Origin: JAICND01 sp040905905
GTDB lineage: Bacteria > Actinomycetota > Acidimicrobiia > Spongiisociales > ZC4RG35
Assembly: GCA_040905905.1 (NCBI GenBank)
Contig: JBBDQN010000002.1
Coordinates: forward strand, 1-63,628
Direction of reading: 5' to 3'
Length of the DNA: 63,628 nt
Shown here piece after piece: positions 35,061 to 43,770 of the stretch (position 1 is its first letter; each line of letters starts with the position of its first letter). A model generated the notes under the pieces. That model was not told the DNA's origin, ran no database searches, and saw only the letters and a program-made list of their open reading frames with translations. A program made the position numbers and the translations under genes.

Positions 35061-35821
35061 GGGTTCTCGTTTGCGTCAAGCGGGTGCCTGCTCCGGGCGC
35101 CCGGATCAACCTCACCGAAGACGCCAGGGCCATTGATGCCCGCCATCTCTCTTTCACCGTTAGCCCCCATGAGGAGTGCGCGGTCGAGGAGGCGATTCGT
35201 TTGAAAGAGATACACGGCGGGACCGTCACCGTGATGACGCTCGGCCCTGCCGAGGCCGAGGAACAGCTTCGGTATGCCGTGTCAGTCGGCGCTGATCATG
35301 CCGCGCTGCTCGTCACCGATGGCTCGGACTGGGACCCGCAGGCCACGGCCGCAGCGATCGCCGGCCGGGTGGTAAAGCTGGAGGCAACCGACGGTCAGTT
35401 TGATCTGATCCTCTTTGGCAACGAGTCGGCCGACTCGGGCGGCTATCAAGTCGGGATCCGGGTGGCCCACGCCCTGGACCGACCGATCATCAGCGGGATC
35501 AAGGGCGTGACCGTGGAGGAGGGATTGGTCACAGCCCGCCGCGACACCGGCTCCGGGCTTGAGGTCTACCGGCTTCGGCTTCCGGCGGTGGTTGCGGTGA
35601 AGGAAGGAATCAATCTCCCCCGCTATCCCACCCTCCCTGGACGACTGAAAGCCAAGAAGGCAGATGTGATGACGACCCCGGCGGTGGCGACCCCGGGTGG
35701 GCTGGCGATGAAACGGCTGTTCACTCACGCCGAACAGAAGACCGCCACGGCCATTCTTGGCCGCGGGCCGGAAGCTGCTCCGGCCGTCGTCGACTTGTTC
35801 GAGGAGCTTGGTCTCCTGTGA
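35057..35821 (+). CDS. etfB: Electron transfer flavoprotein, beta subunit
   Basis: A 254-residue EtfB: MRVLVCVKRVPAPG at the N-terminus, VSPHEECAVEEAIRLKE, LILFGNESADSGGYQVG and the LPAVVAVKEGINLPRYPTL segment (adenine-nucleotide binding and the conserved Pro-rich end). It accepts electrons from the upstream DMGDH-like enzyme. The GTG start overlaps the dehydrogenase stop (GTGA) and etfA overlaps its own end, so the three genes are translationally coupled. Confidence 0.93.
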   Translation: MRVLVCVKRVPAPGARINLTEDARAIDARHLSFTVSPHEECAVEEAIRLKEIHGGTVTVMTLGPAEAEEQLRYAVSVGADHAALLVTDGSDWDPQATAAAIAGRVVKLEATDGQFDLILFGNESADSGGYQVGIRVAHALDRPIISGIKGVTVEEGLVTARRDTGSGLEVYRLRLPAVVAVKEGINLPRYPTLPGRLKAKKADVMTTPAVATPGGLAMKRLFTHAEQKTATAILGRGPEAAPAVVDLFEELGLL

Positions 35822-36747
35822 GCAGAGTCTTCGTATACGTCGAACACGACAACGGGGTCATTGCCGAGCTCTCATTGCAGGCGATGACTCTGGGAAGGGG
35901 CATCGGGGAGGTTGAAGCAGTGTCGGTTGGAGCCACCGACTTGGGGGGCTGGCAGATCAACCATCCGGCGTTGGTCGACTATGCCCCCGAAGCCATCGCC
36001 GAGTCATTAGCCCAACTGATAGGGGCCGAGATGCCGGCCGCCCTCATGGCTGCCGGGACTGAGCGCGGCAACGAGGTCATGGCACACGTCGCCGCTCTGC
36101 TCGACCTGCCTCTCGCCACCAACATCACGGAAGTCCGACCATCCGGCGATGATTGGGAGCTGACCCGGGTCCGCTGGGGAGGCAGTCTGCTGGAAGAGGC
36201 GACCCTGTCGGCCTTCATGAAGCTGTGCACAGTATCGCCCCATGCGATCGAGGCGACGGCGCCGAGCACCGGTGCGGCGCATCCCTTCTTACCCGACCTG
36301 GTCGACGGACTCCTTCGTACCAGGGTGGTTGAAAGAATGACGGTGTCGGAGGGAATCACTCTGACAACGGCGCCAGTTGTGGTGAGCGGCGGTCGCGGGG
36401 TGGGTTCACCGGAAGGTTTTGCAGTTCTCGAAGAGCTCGCCGGCTTATTGGGCGGCGCGGTCGGTTGTTCGCGGGTTGTTACCAACAACGGCTGGCGACC
36501 CCATTCTGACCAGGTCGGCCAAACCGGGACCCGGGTCGCCCCCAACCTCTATATCGCCTGCGGCATCTCGGGAGCGATCCAACACTGGGTAGGGATGATG
36601 GCCTCGAAGAACGTCCTTGCCATCAACAGCGACGCCGAAGCCCCGATGGTCACGAAGGCTGACTACGCGGTGATCGGCGACCTGCACCCGATCCTCGAAG
36701 CCATCGTCGCCGAAGTCAAGAAACGCAAACGGACACTTCTTGCGTAG
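35818..36747 (+). CDS. etfA: Electron transfer flavoprotein, alpha subunit
   Basis: A 309-residue EtfA: the N-terminal VFVYVEHDNGVIAELSLQAM domain, then the FAD-binding C-terminal domain with VVVSGGRGVGSPEGF, VGQTGTRVAPNLYIACGISGAIQHWVGM and INSDAEAPMVTKADYAVIGDL. It forms the heterodimer with EtfB and passes electrons on to the quinone pool by way of ETF dehydrogenase, which is not in this window. The start is GTG. The last codons (LLA-stop) are themselves part of the left arm of a 50-bp inverted repeat. Confidence 0.93.
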   Translation: MSRVFVYVEHDNGVIAELSLQAMTLGRGIGEVEAVSVGATDLGGWQINHPALVDYAPEAIAESLAQLIGAEMPAALMAAGTERGNEVMAHVAALLDLPLATNITEVRPSGDDWELTRVRWGGSLLEEATLSAFMKLCTVSPHAIEATAPSTGAAHPFLPDLVDGLLRTRVVERMTVSEGITLTTAPVVVSGGRGVGSPEGFAVLEELAGLLGGAVGCSRVVTNNGWRPHSDQVGQTGTRVAPNLYIACGISGAIQHWVGMMASKNVLAINSDAEAPMVTKADYAVIGDLHPILEAIVAEVKKRKRTLLA

Positions 36748-36785
36748 AAATAGTCCCCGGAAACCGTGAAGATCTACGCAAGAAG
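36736..36785. repeat. 50-bp inverted-repeat element, copy A
   Basis: CTTCTTGCGTAGA ... TCTACGCAAGAAG, 13-bp perfect arms around 24 bases that contain CCCCGGAAACCG. The left arm includes the stop codon of etfA. A near-identical element is at 62382-62430. No U-tract follows on either strand, so it is not a textbook terminator. Confidence 0.75.
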
Positions 36786-36796
36786 GGGAGCTCGTC

Positions 36797-37372
36797 ATGA
36801 CTTCATTGCCGGATCGCCCGGATCTGAACCAACTTCGCATCCAGACCAAGGAGCTGAAACGGGCCCTGGTCGCAGGTGACCAGAGTGCGCTCGATCGGGT
36901 GTTGGCATCGCATCCCAAATTCGCCGGGCGTCCCGCCGAACGGGCCGAGGGTAGGACCTTCACCCTCCGCGATGCCCAGGTCACTGTTGCAAGGGAGTTG
37001 GGGTTCGAGTCTTGGCAGAAACTTCTCGATGCCCTCGATGCTCACACTATCCGGTGGGGCGCCAGCGAGGACTGGTCTTACTTCAACAGAGCTTTCTCAG
37101 TGGCAAGGGAACTGAAGCACGGTTACGTCGGTGTCGACCACCTGATCTTGGCCCTCCTCAAACCAACTCAACCCACTCCAGTGTCACGTACCCTCGCAAG
37201 CTTGGGTCTGACGTACGAACTCGAAGACGAGATCCCCATGGAGCAGATCGTTCGTGAAGCTCTTCCCGAGGTGCGGGACATCGAAGTCCTGACCGACAAC
37301 GAAGGCGGTGAGTTAGAACATGCCGCCGCTCCCAACAAGTACCGTGAGCGTCCGGGCAGGGAGACATCATGA
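36797..37372 (+). CDS. Clp-N (ClpC/ClpS-like) repeat domain protein with ankyrin-like N-terminus
   Basis: A 191-residue protein. Residues 1 to about 80 resemble the helical segment found in front of ankyrin-like proteins (LNQLRIQTKELKRALVAGDQSALDRVL, LRDAQVTVARELGFESWQKLLDAL). Residues from about 88 onward form a Clp-N repeat (FSVARELKHGYVGVDHLILALLK, TLASLGLTYELEDEI). Clp-N domains bind adaptors or substrates of Clp proteases; whether this protein does so is unknown. The next gene overlaps its stop (ATGA). It begins 12 bases after inverted repeat A. Confidence 0.8.
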   Translation: MTSLPDRPDLNQLRIQTKELKRALVAGDQSALDRVLASHPKFAGRPAERAEGRTFTLRDAQVTVARELGFESWQKLLDALDAHTIRWGASEDWSYFNRAFSVARELKHGYVGVDHLILALLKPTQPTPVSRTLASLGLTYELEDEIPMEQIVREALPEVRDIEVLTDNEGGELEHAAAPNKYRERPGRETS

Positions 37373-37737
37373 CCATGAAGATGCCGCGTCCAACCGAACA
37401 GGCCAAGTCACTGTTCCATGCGCTCCTCCCTGACAGCCCTGGAGTTAGCGAGCGGCCGATGTTCGGCCAATTGGCCGGATTCGTGAACGGCAACATGTTC
37501 CTTTGTCTCTTTGGCGACCGGATCGCCGTGAAGCTGCCAGAGTCCGAGGCCGACGAACTCCTCGTCATTGAGGGGTCGGGACCCTTCGTTCCGATGGAGG
37601 GCCGCCCGATGCGCGGATACGTGATGCTTCCCGAGAACTGGAAGCCAGACAAGTCCGAGGAGTGGGTGGCCCGTTCGCTCGCCTACGTCGGCTCCCTGCC
37701 ACCAAAAGAGGCCAAACCCAGGAAAGCCAAGAAGTGA
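37369..37737 (+). CDS. TfoX/Sxy N-terminal domain protein
   Basis: A 122-residue protein with the TfoX-N pattern: SERPMFGQLAGFVNGNMFLCLFGDRIAVKLPESEADELL, GSGPFVPMEGRPMRGYVMLPE and a lysine-rich tail. Single TfoX-N domain proteins are common and their function is mostly unknown. They need not be linked to competence. The gene overlaps both neighbours by a few bases (ATGA upstream, GTGA downstream). Confidence 0.87.
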   Translation: MTMKMPRPTEQAKSLFHALLPDSPGVSERPMFGQLAGFVNGNMFLCLFGDRIAVKLPESEADELLVIEGSGPFVPMEGRPMRGYVMLPENWKPDKSEEWVARSLAYVGSLPPKEAKPRKAKK

Positions 37738-38129
37738 TTTCCGACAACGTCGCCAAGCGTCTCGACAAGGATCTCATCATCTGGATCACCACGGTGAGGG
37801 CCGATGGTCAACCGCAATCGGCACCGGTCTGGTATGTCCGAGACGGCGACGACATTCGGATCTGGTCTATGGATGGGCAGCGGATCACCAACCTCAGACA
37901 CAACACGAGGGTGAGTCTCCATCTCAACGACGACGGGCGCGGCGACAACATCGTCATCATCGAAGCGGAGGCATCCATCGACCAGTCGGCCGGACCCGGC
38001 AGTGCCCATCCCGAATTTGCTCGGCGCTATCAACCTGTGCTCGACAGCTACCAGCGAACGTGGGATTGGTTCGACCGTGACTATCCGGTCCCACTCCGCA
38101 TCAGGCCGACCCGGATTAGGGCGTGGTGA
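37734..38129 (+). CDS. Pyridoxamine 5'-phosphate oxidase-like flavin/F420-binding protein
   Basis: A 131-residue split-barrel protein: LIIWITTVRADGQPQSAPVWYVRDGDDIRIWSMDGQRITNLRHNTRVSLHLNDDGRGD and a C-terminal FARRYQPVLDSY. In actinobacteria these single-domain proteins usually bind FMN or F420. The start is taken as the GTG that overlaps the TfoX stop; the open frame extends upstream in a different register. It ends in a 14-base overlap with the convergent clpP. Confidence 0.85.
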   Translation: MISDNVAKRLDKDLIIWITTVRADGQPQSAPVWYVRDGDDIRIWSMDGQRITNLRHNTRVSLHLNDDGRGDNIVIIEAEASIDQSAGPGSAHPEFARRYQPVLDSYQRTWDWFDRDYPVPLRIRPTRIRAW

Positions 38130-38733
38130 CGCGAAGACCTGTGGGCACCCTGCTCGGAGTCATGATCCCGTCGGCGAGACCGTAAGCCACGGCCTCGTCC
38201 GCCGCTAGCCAGCGATCGCGATCGGTGTCGCGCCGGACCGTCTCCTCCGACTGCCCGGTGTGGCTCGCCAGGATCGCGATCATCTGATCTTTGAGTCGCA
38301 CGATCTCCCGGGCGTGAATCTCAATATCGCTCGCCTGCCCGTTGATCCCGCCGGGCACGTGCGGTTGATGGATCAACACACGGGAGTGCGGCAACAGGTT
38401 GCGTTTGCCAGGTGCGCCCGCCGATAGGATCACCGCCGCTGCCGAGGCCGCCAGACCGATGCAGGTAGTCGCCACCTCGGGTTTGAGACACTGCATCGTG
38501 TCATAGATCGCCATCATCGACGAGCCTTCCCCGCCGGGCGAGTTGATGTAGAGGTTGACGTCTTTGTCGGGGTCCTCCGCCTCGAGATGCAGGAGTTGCG
38601 CCACGATCAGGTTGGCGACATCAGCGTCGATCTCGCGCCCAAGAAAGATGATCCGCTGGCCGAGCAGCTGGGAGTAGATGTCGAAGGCTCGCTCCCCGCG
38701 GGCTGTCTGTTCGATGACGGTCGGAATCAACAT
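38116..38733 (-). CDS. clpP: ATP-dependent Clp protease proteolytic subunit
   Basis: A 205-residue ClpP. The catalytic Ser is in GLAASAAAVIL (about residue 97), the His in VLIHQPH (about residue 122) and the Asp in DTDRDRWLAADEA. The N-terminal RGERAFDIYSQLLGQRIIFLG and NLYINSPGGEGSSMMAIYD are also typical. The gene stands alone with no clpX and no second clpP beside it, so it may be one of several clpP copies. The Met-Gly usual after the catalytic Ser is replaced by Ala-Ala. Confidence 0.93.
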   Translation of the reverse strand: MLIPTVIEQTARGERAFDIYSQLLGQRIIFLGREIDADVANLIVAQLLHLEAEDPDKDVNLYINSPGGEGSSMMAIYDTMQCLKPEVATTCIGLAASAAAVILSAGAPGKRNLLPHSRVLIHQPHVPGGINGQASDIEIHAREIVRLKDQMIAILASHTGQSEETVRRDTDRDRWLAADEAVAYGLADGIMTPSRVPTGLRVTTP

Positions 38734-38803
38734 GCGCTAACCTCCTATCGCAACCATCCAGTTGCACGACACTATACCATTACCTGCAACCCAGGAGTTG
38801 CGC

Positions 38804-39160
38804 ATGAAGGAACCGCTTCCCAAAGTCGAGCGTACCGTCCACCTGAAGGTGCCACCGGCGGACCTCTGGCGGCATGTGGTCGACGGCGAACTGGCCTCCC
38901 TCTGGGTCGGGGGACGGATGACAATCGAACCACGGCTCAACGGGAAAGTGACCCTTAGAACCGAGGGCGCTCCCGAGCTCTTCGGCACCGTCGAGGAGAT
39001 CATCACCGGCCAAGCGATCACCTGGACCTGGCGGACCGCAGAAGGTGAACCAACCCAGGTCACACTTCGCCTTGAGGCCTCCGACGACGGCTGTCAGCTG
39101 ACCGTCACCGAACAGATGCTCCATTACGAGATCGTGATCGTTCCTCCCACCTTTGCATAG
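38804..39160 (+). CDS. SRPBCC/AHSA1-family protein
   Basis: A 118-residue protein of the SRPBCC fold: VERTVHLKVPPADLWRHVVDGELASLWVGGRM, ITGQAITWTWRTAEGEPTQVTLRLEA and CQLTVTEQM. The start MKEPLP at 38804 has AGGAG upstream. It is followed directly by an ArsR-type regulator whose GTG overlaps the TAG stop. This SRPBCC-ArsR pair is a common arrangement in which the two proteins are probably functional partners. Confidence 0.85.
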   Translation: MKEPLPKVERTVHLKVPPADLWRHVVDGELASLWVGGRMTIEPRLNGKVTLRTEGAPELFGTVEEIITGQAITWTWRTAEGEPTQVTLRLEASDDGCQLTVTEQMLHYEIVIVPPTFA

Positions 39161-39453
39161 TGGATGTATTCGCCGCCCTCTCTGACCCGACTCGCCGCGA
39201 GATGCTCAGGCACATCGCCGATAGCCCGACCACTGCCACAGAATTGGCGAGGCTCTTTCCCATCACCCGCCAGGCTGTCAGCAAACACCTCGCTGCTTTG
39301 GATGAGGCGGGTCTGGTGGAGCGGACCAGTTCAGGTCGGGAGGTGCGTTACAGCCTGCGGTCGGAACGTCTCGATGACGTGATGGGGTGGGTCGCCGAAG
39401 TGGGCGGAGAGTGGGACCAGCGACTGGACCGCCTTAAGAAACGGCTCCGTTAA
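39160..39453 (+). CDS. ArsR/SmtB-type HTH transcriptional regulator
   Basis: A 97-residue winged-helix protein: VFAALSDPTRREMLRHIADSPTTATELARLFPITRQAVSKHLAALDEAGLVERTSSGREVRYSLR. No metal-binding Cys pair is visible, which is usual for ArsR proteins paired with an SRPBCC partner. It probably regulates its own two-gene operon. Confidence 0.88.
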   Translation: MDVFAALSDPTRREMLRHIADSPTTATELARLFPITRQAVSKHLAALDEAGLVERTSSGREVRYSLRSERLDDVMGWVAEVGGEWDQRLDRLKKRLR

Positions 39454-39471
39454 ACCCGAACTCGGGGCCGT

Positions 39472-39490
39472 GGGACCCATAAATGGGCCC
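39472..39490. terminator. Possible terminator hairpin between convergent genes
   Basis: GGG-A-CCCA, loop TAAA, TGGGCCC: a 7-bp stem with one bulged A, followed by a second small palindrome (GAACCC-G-GGGTTC, 39493-39505). No clear T-run. The position between the ends of the ArsR and SDR genes supports a terminator. Confidence 0.4.
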
Positions 39491-39518
39491 GTGAACCCGG
39501 GGTTCGCGGATTCTGGCT

Positions 39519-40349
39519 CTACCACAGCGACCCGGCGGAAACCCGCAGGTCCTCCATGGTGATGCCGGCGGCGCCCTCGGTGCAGAGGAAGAGGGCCAGC
39601 GCCCCGATCTCGGTGGGTGAGATCAGCCGACCCTGTGGATTCGACTTCTTGACGTCGCTGACGTACTCGTCGCCCGACCGATGCTCCTGTTTCTCGGCGA
39701 TGTCGGTCATCCACTCGCGCGCAAACCCGGTGTCGACCCAGGTGGGGCTGATCGCATTGCAGGTCACCCCGTGGGGAGCTCCCTCCAGGGCAACGCAACG
39801 GGTCAAACCCACCACCCCGGCCTTGGACGCGCAGTAGGCCCCCGAGGTGACGGCGCCCACCGTGGCGGCAGTCGAGGCGATATTGATGATCCGTCCCCAC
39901 TTCCGCTCAATCATGCCAGGCAGCGCCCGTTTGATCGCCCGGTAGGTGCCGGTCAGGTTGACTTCGATGACCCTGTTCCACAGCGAGTCGGAATGGCCCA
40001 CGATGGTGTGCTCGGCGGTAATCCCGGCGGCGTTTACGAGGATGTCCACTTTGCCGAAGCGCTTCACCGCGGCCTGGAAAAGGGCTTCGACCGAGTCATC
40101 GGAGGTGACATCGAGGTTCATCGCCAGGCACCCGACTCCCTGAGCTTCGAGCAGGGCGTGCGCACTGTCCAGTTGGTCCTGGCCCGGCAAGTGCGTTACT
40201 TCGCCGTCTGCCTTCTTGTTTCCGGCCAGAAGGGATCCGATCGCCACGTCGGCGCCGGCCGCGGCAAACGCCACCGACATCGCCAGACCCATCCCCGAGG
40301 CTCCACCCGTAACCATGGCGGTCTTGCCCGCCAAAACACGATCCTCCAC
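39519..40349 (-). CDS. Short-chain dehydrogenase/reductase
   Basis: A 276-residue classical SDR. The cofactor-binding motif is TGGASGMG near residue 15, then NAAG, the catalytic Ser in INIAST and YCASK near residue 176. It resembles 3-hydroxybutyrate dehydrogenase-like members. The insert GSLLAGNKKADGEVTHLPGQ after the second strand is unusually long. It sits 17 bases after betB in the betaine-aldehyde dehydrogenase/transporter operon, so its substrate may be linked to choline or betaine metabolism, but I cannot say how. Confidence 0.88.
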   Translation of the reverse strand: MEDRVLAGKTAMVTGGASGMGLAMSVAFAAAGADVAIGSLLAGNKKADGEVTHLPGQDQLDSAHALLEAQGVGCLAMNLDVTSDDSVEALFQAAVKRFGKVDILVNAAGITAEHTIVGHSDSLWNRVIEVNLTGTYRAIKRALPGMIERKWGRIINIASTAATVGAVTSGAYCASKAGVVGLTRCVALEGAPHGVTCNAISPTWVDTGFAREWMTDIAEKQEHRSGDEYVSDVKKSNPQGRLISPTEIGALALFLCTEGAAGITMEDLRVSAGSLW

Positions 40350-40366
40350 AGGTTCCTACCTTTCGA

Positions 40367-41827
40367 TCAATAAGGTGCCTCGACGTCACCCATCTCCACA
40401 TACACACTCTTGACCTGGGTGTAGTGGTTGATGGTGGTGAGGCTGTTCTCCCGGCCAATGCCAGATTGTTTGTAACCGCCAAAAGGCATCTCGATTGGAG
40501 TGACGTTGTAGTTGTTGATCCAGGTGGTCCCAGCCTCCAGGCGAGCGACAACCCGATGGGCCCTCTGGATGTCGCGGGTAAAGACCCCGGCAGCCAACCC
40601 GTACTCCGTGTCGTTGGCGCGGGTGATCACATCGTCTTCGTCACGGAAGGTGAGGACCGCCATCACCGGTCCGAAGATCTCTTCGCGGACAATCTTCATG
40701 TCGTCGGTGCAGGCGTCGAACACGGTCGGTTCGACGAAGTACCCACCGGCCAGGGCGGGATCGGTTGGTCGGTTGCCGCCGATGACCAGCTTCGCCCCCG
40801 AGGTCTTGCCTGCCTCGATGTACGACAGCACTTTGTCGAGATGCTCTTGGGAGATCAAGGCACCGACATGAGTCTCTGGATCCATCGGATCTCCTAGCTT
40901 CATCTTCGAGGTGCGGGTGACGAGGCGATCGATGAACTCGTCGTGAATCTCCTCGTGGACATACACCCGGGTTCCGTTGGAACAGACCTCTCCTTGGGTG
41001 TAGAAGTTGGCCATTAGCGCGGCGGAGATAGCGTTGTCGAGGTCGGCGTCGTCAAAGATGATCAAGGGGCTCTTGCCACCCAGTTCGAGGGTGACGTTCT
41101 TGAGGGTGGCGGCTGCGTTGGCCATCACGATCTTGCCGGTGCCCACCTCACCCGTCAGCGAGACCTTGGCGACTCCCGGATGGGCAACCAGCGCTTCACC
41201 CGTTCGATAGTCGCCCTGGACGACGTTGAAGACCCCGTCCGGCAGCCCCGCCTCCGAGTAGATCTCCGCCAGTTTCAGGGCGGTAAGTGGAGTGAGCTCG
41301 GCGGGTTTAAAGACCATCGAATTGCCACAGGCCAGCGCCGGAGCCGACTTCCAACATGCGATCTGGATCGGGTAGTTCCAGGCCCCGATCCCGACGCATA
41401 CGCCAAGCGGCTCCCGACGGGTGTAGATCCACGAGTTGGCAAGTTGGAAAGTCTCACCATGGATCGAGGCGGCCAGACCGGCGTAGTACTCGATGGCGTC
41501 GGCCCCCGAGAGAACGTCAACCGCGATCGCCTCCTGAAAGGGCTTGCCGGTATCGAGTACTTCTATACGGGCCAGTTCCTCGTTGCGCGACCGAAGCAAC
41601 GCAACCGCATTGTTGAGGATCCGACCTCGTTCGGCGCCGCTCAACGACCGCCAGGTCTCGAAGCCGGTTCGGGCCGATTTCACCGCCCGATCGACGTCAT
41701 CAGAACCGGCGTGTTGGACGGCACAAATGACTTCCCCGGTGGCAGGGTTGATGGTCTCGAAGGTCTCCCCAGAGGTAGCGTCTTGATACTTACCGTCGAA
41801 AAAGAGCTTCTGCTCGGGCAGTTTCAT
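40367..41827 (-). CDS. betB: Betaine aldehyde dehydrogenase
   Basis: A 486-residue aldehyde dehydrogenase close to BetB/GbsA, which oxidises betaine aldehyde to glycine betaine with NAD+. The glutamate motif is LELGGKSPLIIFDDADLDNA and the catalytic Cys is in TQGEVCSNGTRV (around residue 285). N-terminal segments GAWNYPIQIACWKSAPALACGN and C-terminal NYNVTPIEMPFGGYKQSGIGRENS also fit. It lies in an operon with the upstream ABC permease and ATPase genes and the downstream SDR. That linkage, rather than sequence alone, supports betaine aldehyde as substrate. Confidence 0.9.
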   Translation of the reverse strand: MKLPEQKLFFDGKYQDATSGETFETINPATGEVICAVQHAGSDDVDRAVKSARTGFETWRSLSGAERGRILNNAVALLRSRNEELARIEVLDTGKPFQEAIAVDVLSGADAIEYYAGLAASIHGETFQLANSWIYTRREPLGVCVGIGAWNYPIQIACWKSAPALACGNSMVFKPAELTPLTALKLAEIYSEAGLPDGVFNVVQGDYRTGEALVAHPGVAKVSLTGEVGTGKIVMANAAATLKNVTLELGGKSPLIIFDDADLDNAISAALMANFYTQGEVCSNGTRVYVHEEIHDEFIDRLVTRTSKMKLGDPMDPETHVGALISQEHLDKVLSYIEAGKTSGAKLVIGGNRPTDPALAGGYFVEPTVFDACTDDMKIVREEIFGPVMAVLTFRDEDDVITRANDTEYGLAAGVFTRDIQRAHRVVARLEAGTTWINNYNVTPIEMPFGGYKQSGIGRENSLTTINHYTQVKSVYVEMGDVEAPY

Positions 41828-41853
41828 GCGGCGCGAACGCTAGCGGCGCGTTT

Positions 41854-43770
41854 TCAGGGGCCAGACGGCGGTTGCAGGCGCTCGGCCCACGCCTGGGTCA
41901 GGCGGTCAAGGATCATCGCGATCGCCACGATGGCGATGCCCACCTCGAATCCCAGTCCGGTCTCGTTGCGAGTGACGGCGTTGACTGTCTCGAACCCGAG
42001 GCCGCCGCCTCCGACCAGGCCAGCGATAATCACCATTGCCAGCACCATCATGATCACCTGATTCACACCCAGCATGATTGTTGGCGCCGCCAGGGGGAGG
42101 CGAACCCCGTACATGGTCTGGCGGGGGGTGGCACCAAAGGTCTGAGAGGCTTCGATCGACTCGCTCGCAACCTGGCGGATACCGAGGGCGGTGATTCGGA
42201 CCCCGGGCACGATGGCGTAGAGAACCGAGGCGATGATCCCGGGAACCTGGCCGACAGTGAAGAGCATCACCACTGGAATTATGTAGACGAAAGAGGGAAC
42301 GGTCTGGAGAAAGTCGAGGATCGGCCCGAGGACCTTTTCTACCTTCGGACGCCGTCCTGCCCAAATCCCGAGTGGGATGGCAACCGCCACCGATATGAGT
42401 ACGGCTGCCACCACCTGGATCAAGGTGATGATGGACAGCTCCCACATGCCGATAAAGCCCACAATCAGAAGGGCGACCGTTGAAAAGAGCGCGAGGCCAG
42501 GGCCCTTCCACTTCCAAGCGATCCAGGCCGTGGCGAAGATCAGAACCGGCCAAGCGACCGTGCCGACCAGAAAGTTACGCAATGGGATGAGGAGGTCGGC
42601 CACGATGAAGTCGTTCAATGGGCGGGTCAGAAATGAGAGATTGTCCCGCGCCCACACAACGATGGCATCGAGTGGGTCGAGGATCCTTACCCCCCACACC
42701 GTCGGAAATTCGATCGCACCCGTTGCTCGGCCCACGACGACGAGCCCACCGATGATGGCGAGACCGCCAAGGATCCAGCGCTTATCGATCTGTTTGGTCC
42801 GGTCACCCTCAGCCAGTGATCGGCTGACGCGATCCAGCACTATTGCCACGGCCACGATGGCCAAGCCGGCAGCCACACCTCGTCCGGGTCGGCGCAGACG
42901 CAGGGTATCCATCACTTCCTGACCCAACCCGCCAGCTGCCAGCAGGGTGGCGAGGACGACGATCCCGAGTGCCATCATGATCGTTTGATTGACGCCGGTC
43001 ATGATGGTGGGCAGTGCCATCGGAGCCTGCACCTTGATCAGGGTTTGGCGGTTGGTCGACCCAAAGACTCGGGCCGCCTCTACCGCGGCTACCGGGACTT
43101 TGTTGATCCCCAATGCGGTGAGCCGCACGACTGGCGGCAGGGAGTAGATCACCGTGGCTATCGCGGCGGGAACCTTGCCGACGCCGAAGAAGAGCAGCAT
43201 TGGGATGAAATACACCGGCGCAGGAATCGTCTGCATGGCGTCGAGGAAGGGACGCAGGGCCTGTTCGAATCGGAAGCGGAGCGCCGCCAGCACTCCCAGG
43301 GGGACCCCGATTCCGACCGCAATCATGACCGACACCCCCATCAACGCCAGCGTCTCGATGGTCGGTTCCCAAAGACCGACAAGTCCCGGGTAGACCATGG
43401 CAAGTCCCGCTATGAGACCAGAGCGCCAGTTCCCGTTGCGAGCGATGATCGCAAACACGGCAATCGGGAGCACAAACCAGGGCAACCAGAGCAAAAACTG
43501 CTCGATTGCGGTGAGTCCCCAATCGACCGATGCTGTTACCGGCTGAAAGAAGCCGGTGAAGATCAGGTGGGTTTGCCGGTTGGCTCGAGCCCACGCCTCG
43601 AATTGGTCGATCGGCCCGGAGATGACGGTATCCCCTATGGCCGGAAAGGCGCGACCAGAGAACAGAAGCTGCAGACCGATAACCCCCACCCCGAGAACAA
43701 GCCAGGAAATCACGGCCCGGTCGAGGCGTCGAATTGCGAGGCGAGGGGGTGCCTTGACTGCTTCGGTCAT
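41854..43770 (-). CDS. Glycine betaine/proline-type ABC permease with two fused transmembrane domains
   Basis: A 638-residue protein that is a tandem duplication of the ProW/OpuAB permease. Each half has about six transmembrane helices and one EAA-like loop: VEAARVFGSTNRQTLIKVQAPMALPTIMTGVNQTIMMALG in the first and IEASQTFGATPRQTMYGVRLPLAAPTIMLGVNQVIMM in the second. The family usually encodes a single domain that dimerises, so this fusion would work as a complete permease. It overlaps the ATPase gene by four bases and belongs to the betaine-import system with the divergent substrate-binding protein. Confidence 0.92.
   Translation of the reverse strand: MTEAVKAPPRLAIRRLDRAVISWLVLGVGVIGLQLLFSGRAFPAIGDTVISGPIDQFEAWARANRQTHLIFTGFFQPVTASVDWGLTAIEQFLLWLPWFVLPIAVFAIIARNGNWRSGLIAGLAMVYPGLVGLWEPTIETLALMGVSVMIAVGIGVPLGVLAALRFRFEQALRPFLDAMQTIPAPVYFIPMLLFFGVGKVPAAIATVIYSLPPVVRLTALGINKVPVAAVEAARVFGSTNRQTLIKVQAPMALPTIMTGVNQTIMMALGIVVLATLLAAGGLGQEVMDTLRLRRPGRGVAAGLAIVAVAIVLDRVSRSLAEGDRTKQIDKRWILGGLAIIGGLVVVGRATGAIEFPTVWGVRILDPLDAIVVWARDNLSFLTRPLNDFIVADLLIPLRNFLVGTVAWPVLIFATAWIAWKWKGPGLALFSTVALLIVGFIGMWELSIITLIQVVAAVLISVAVAIPLGIWAGRRPKVEKVLGPILDFLQTVPSFVYIIPVVMLFTVGQVPGIIASVLYAIVPGVRITALGIRQVASESIEASQTFGATPRQTMYGVRLPLAAPTIMLGVNQVIMMVLAMVIIAGLVGGGGLGFETVNAVTRNETGLGFEVGIAIVAIAMILDRLTQAWAERLQPPSGP

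Noticed and set aside
36736..36785. Inverted repeat A as a rho-independent terminator of the etf operon
   Set aside because: No T-run follows on either strand and the stem interior is long and unpaired; a near-identical copy elsewhere points to a specific element instead.
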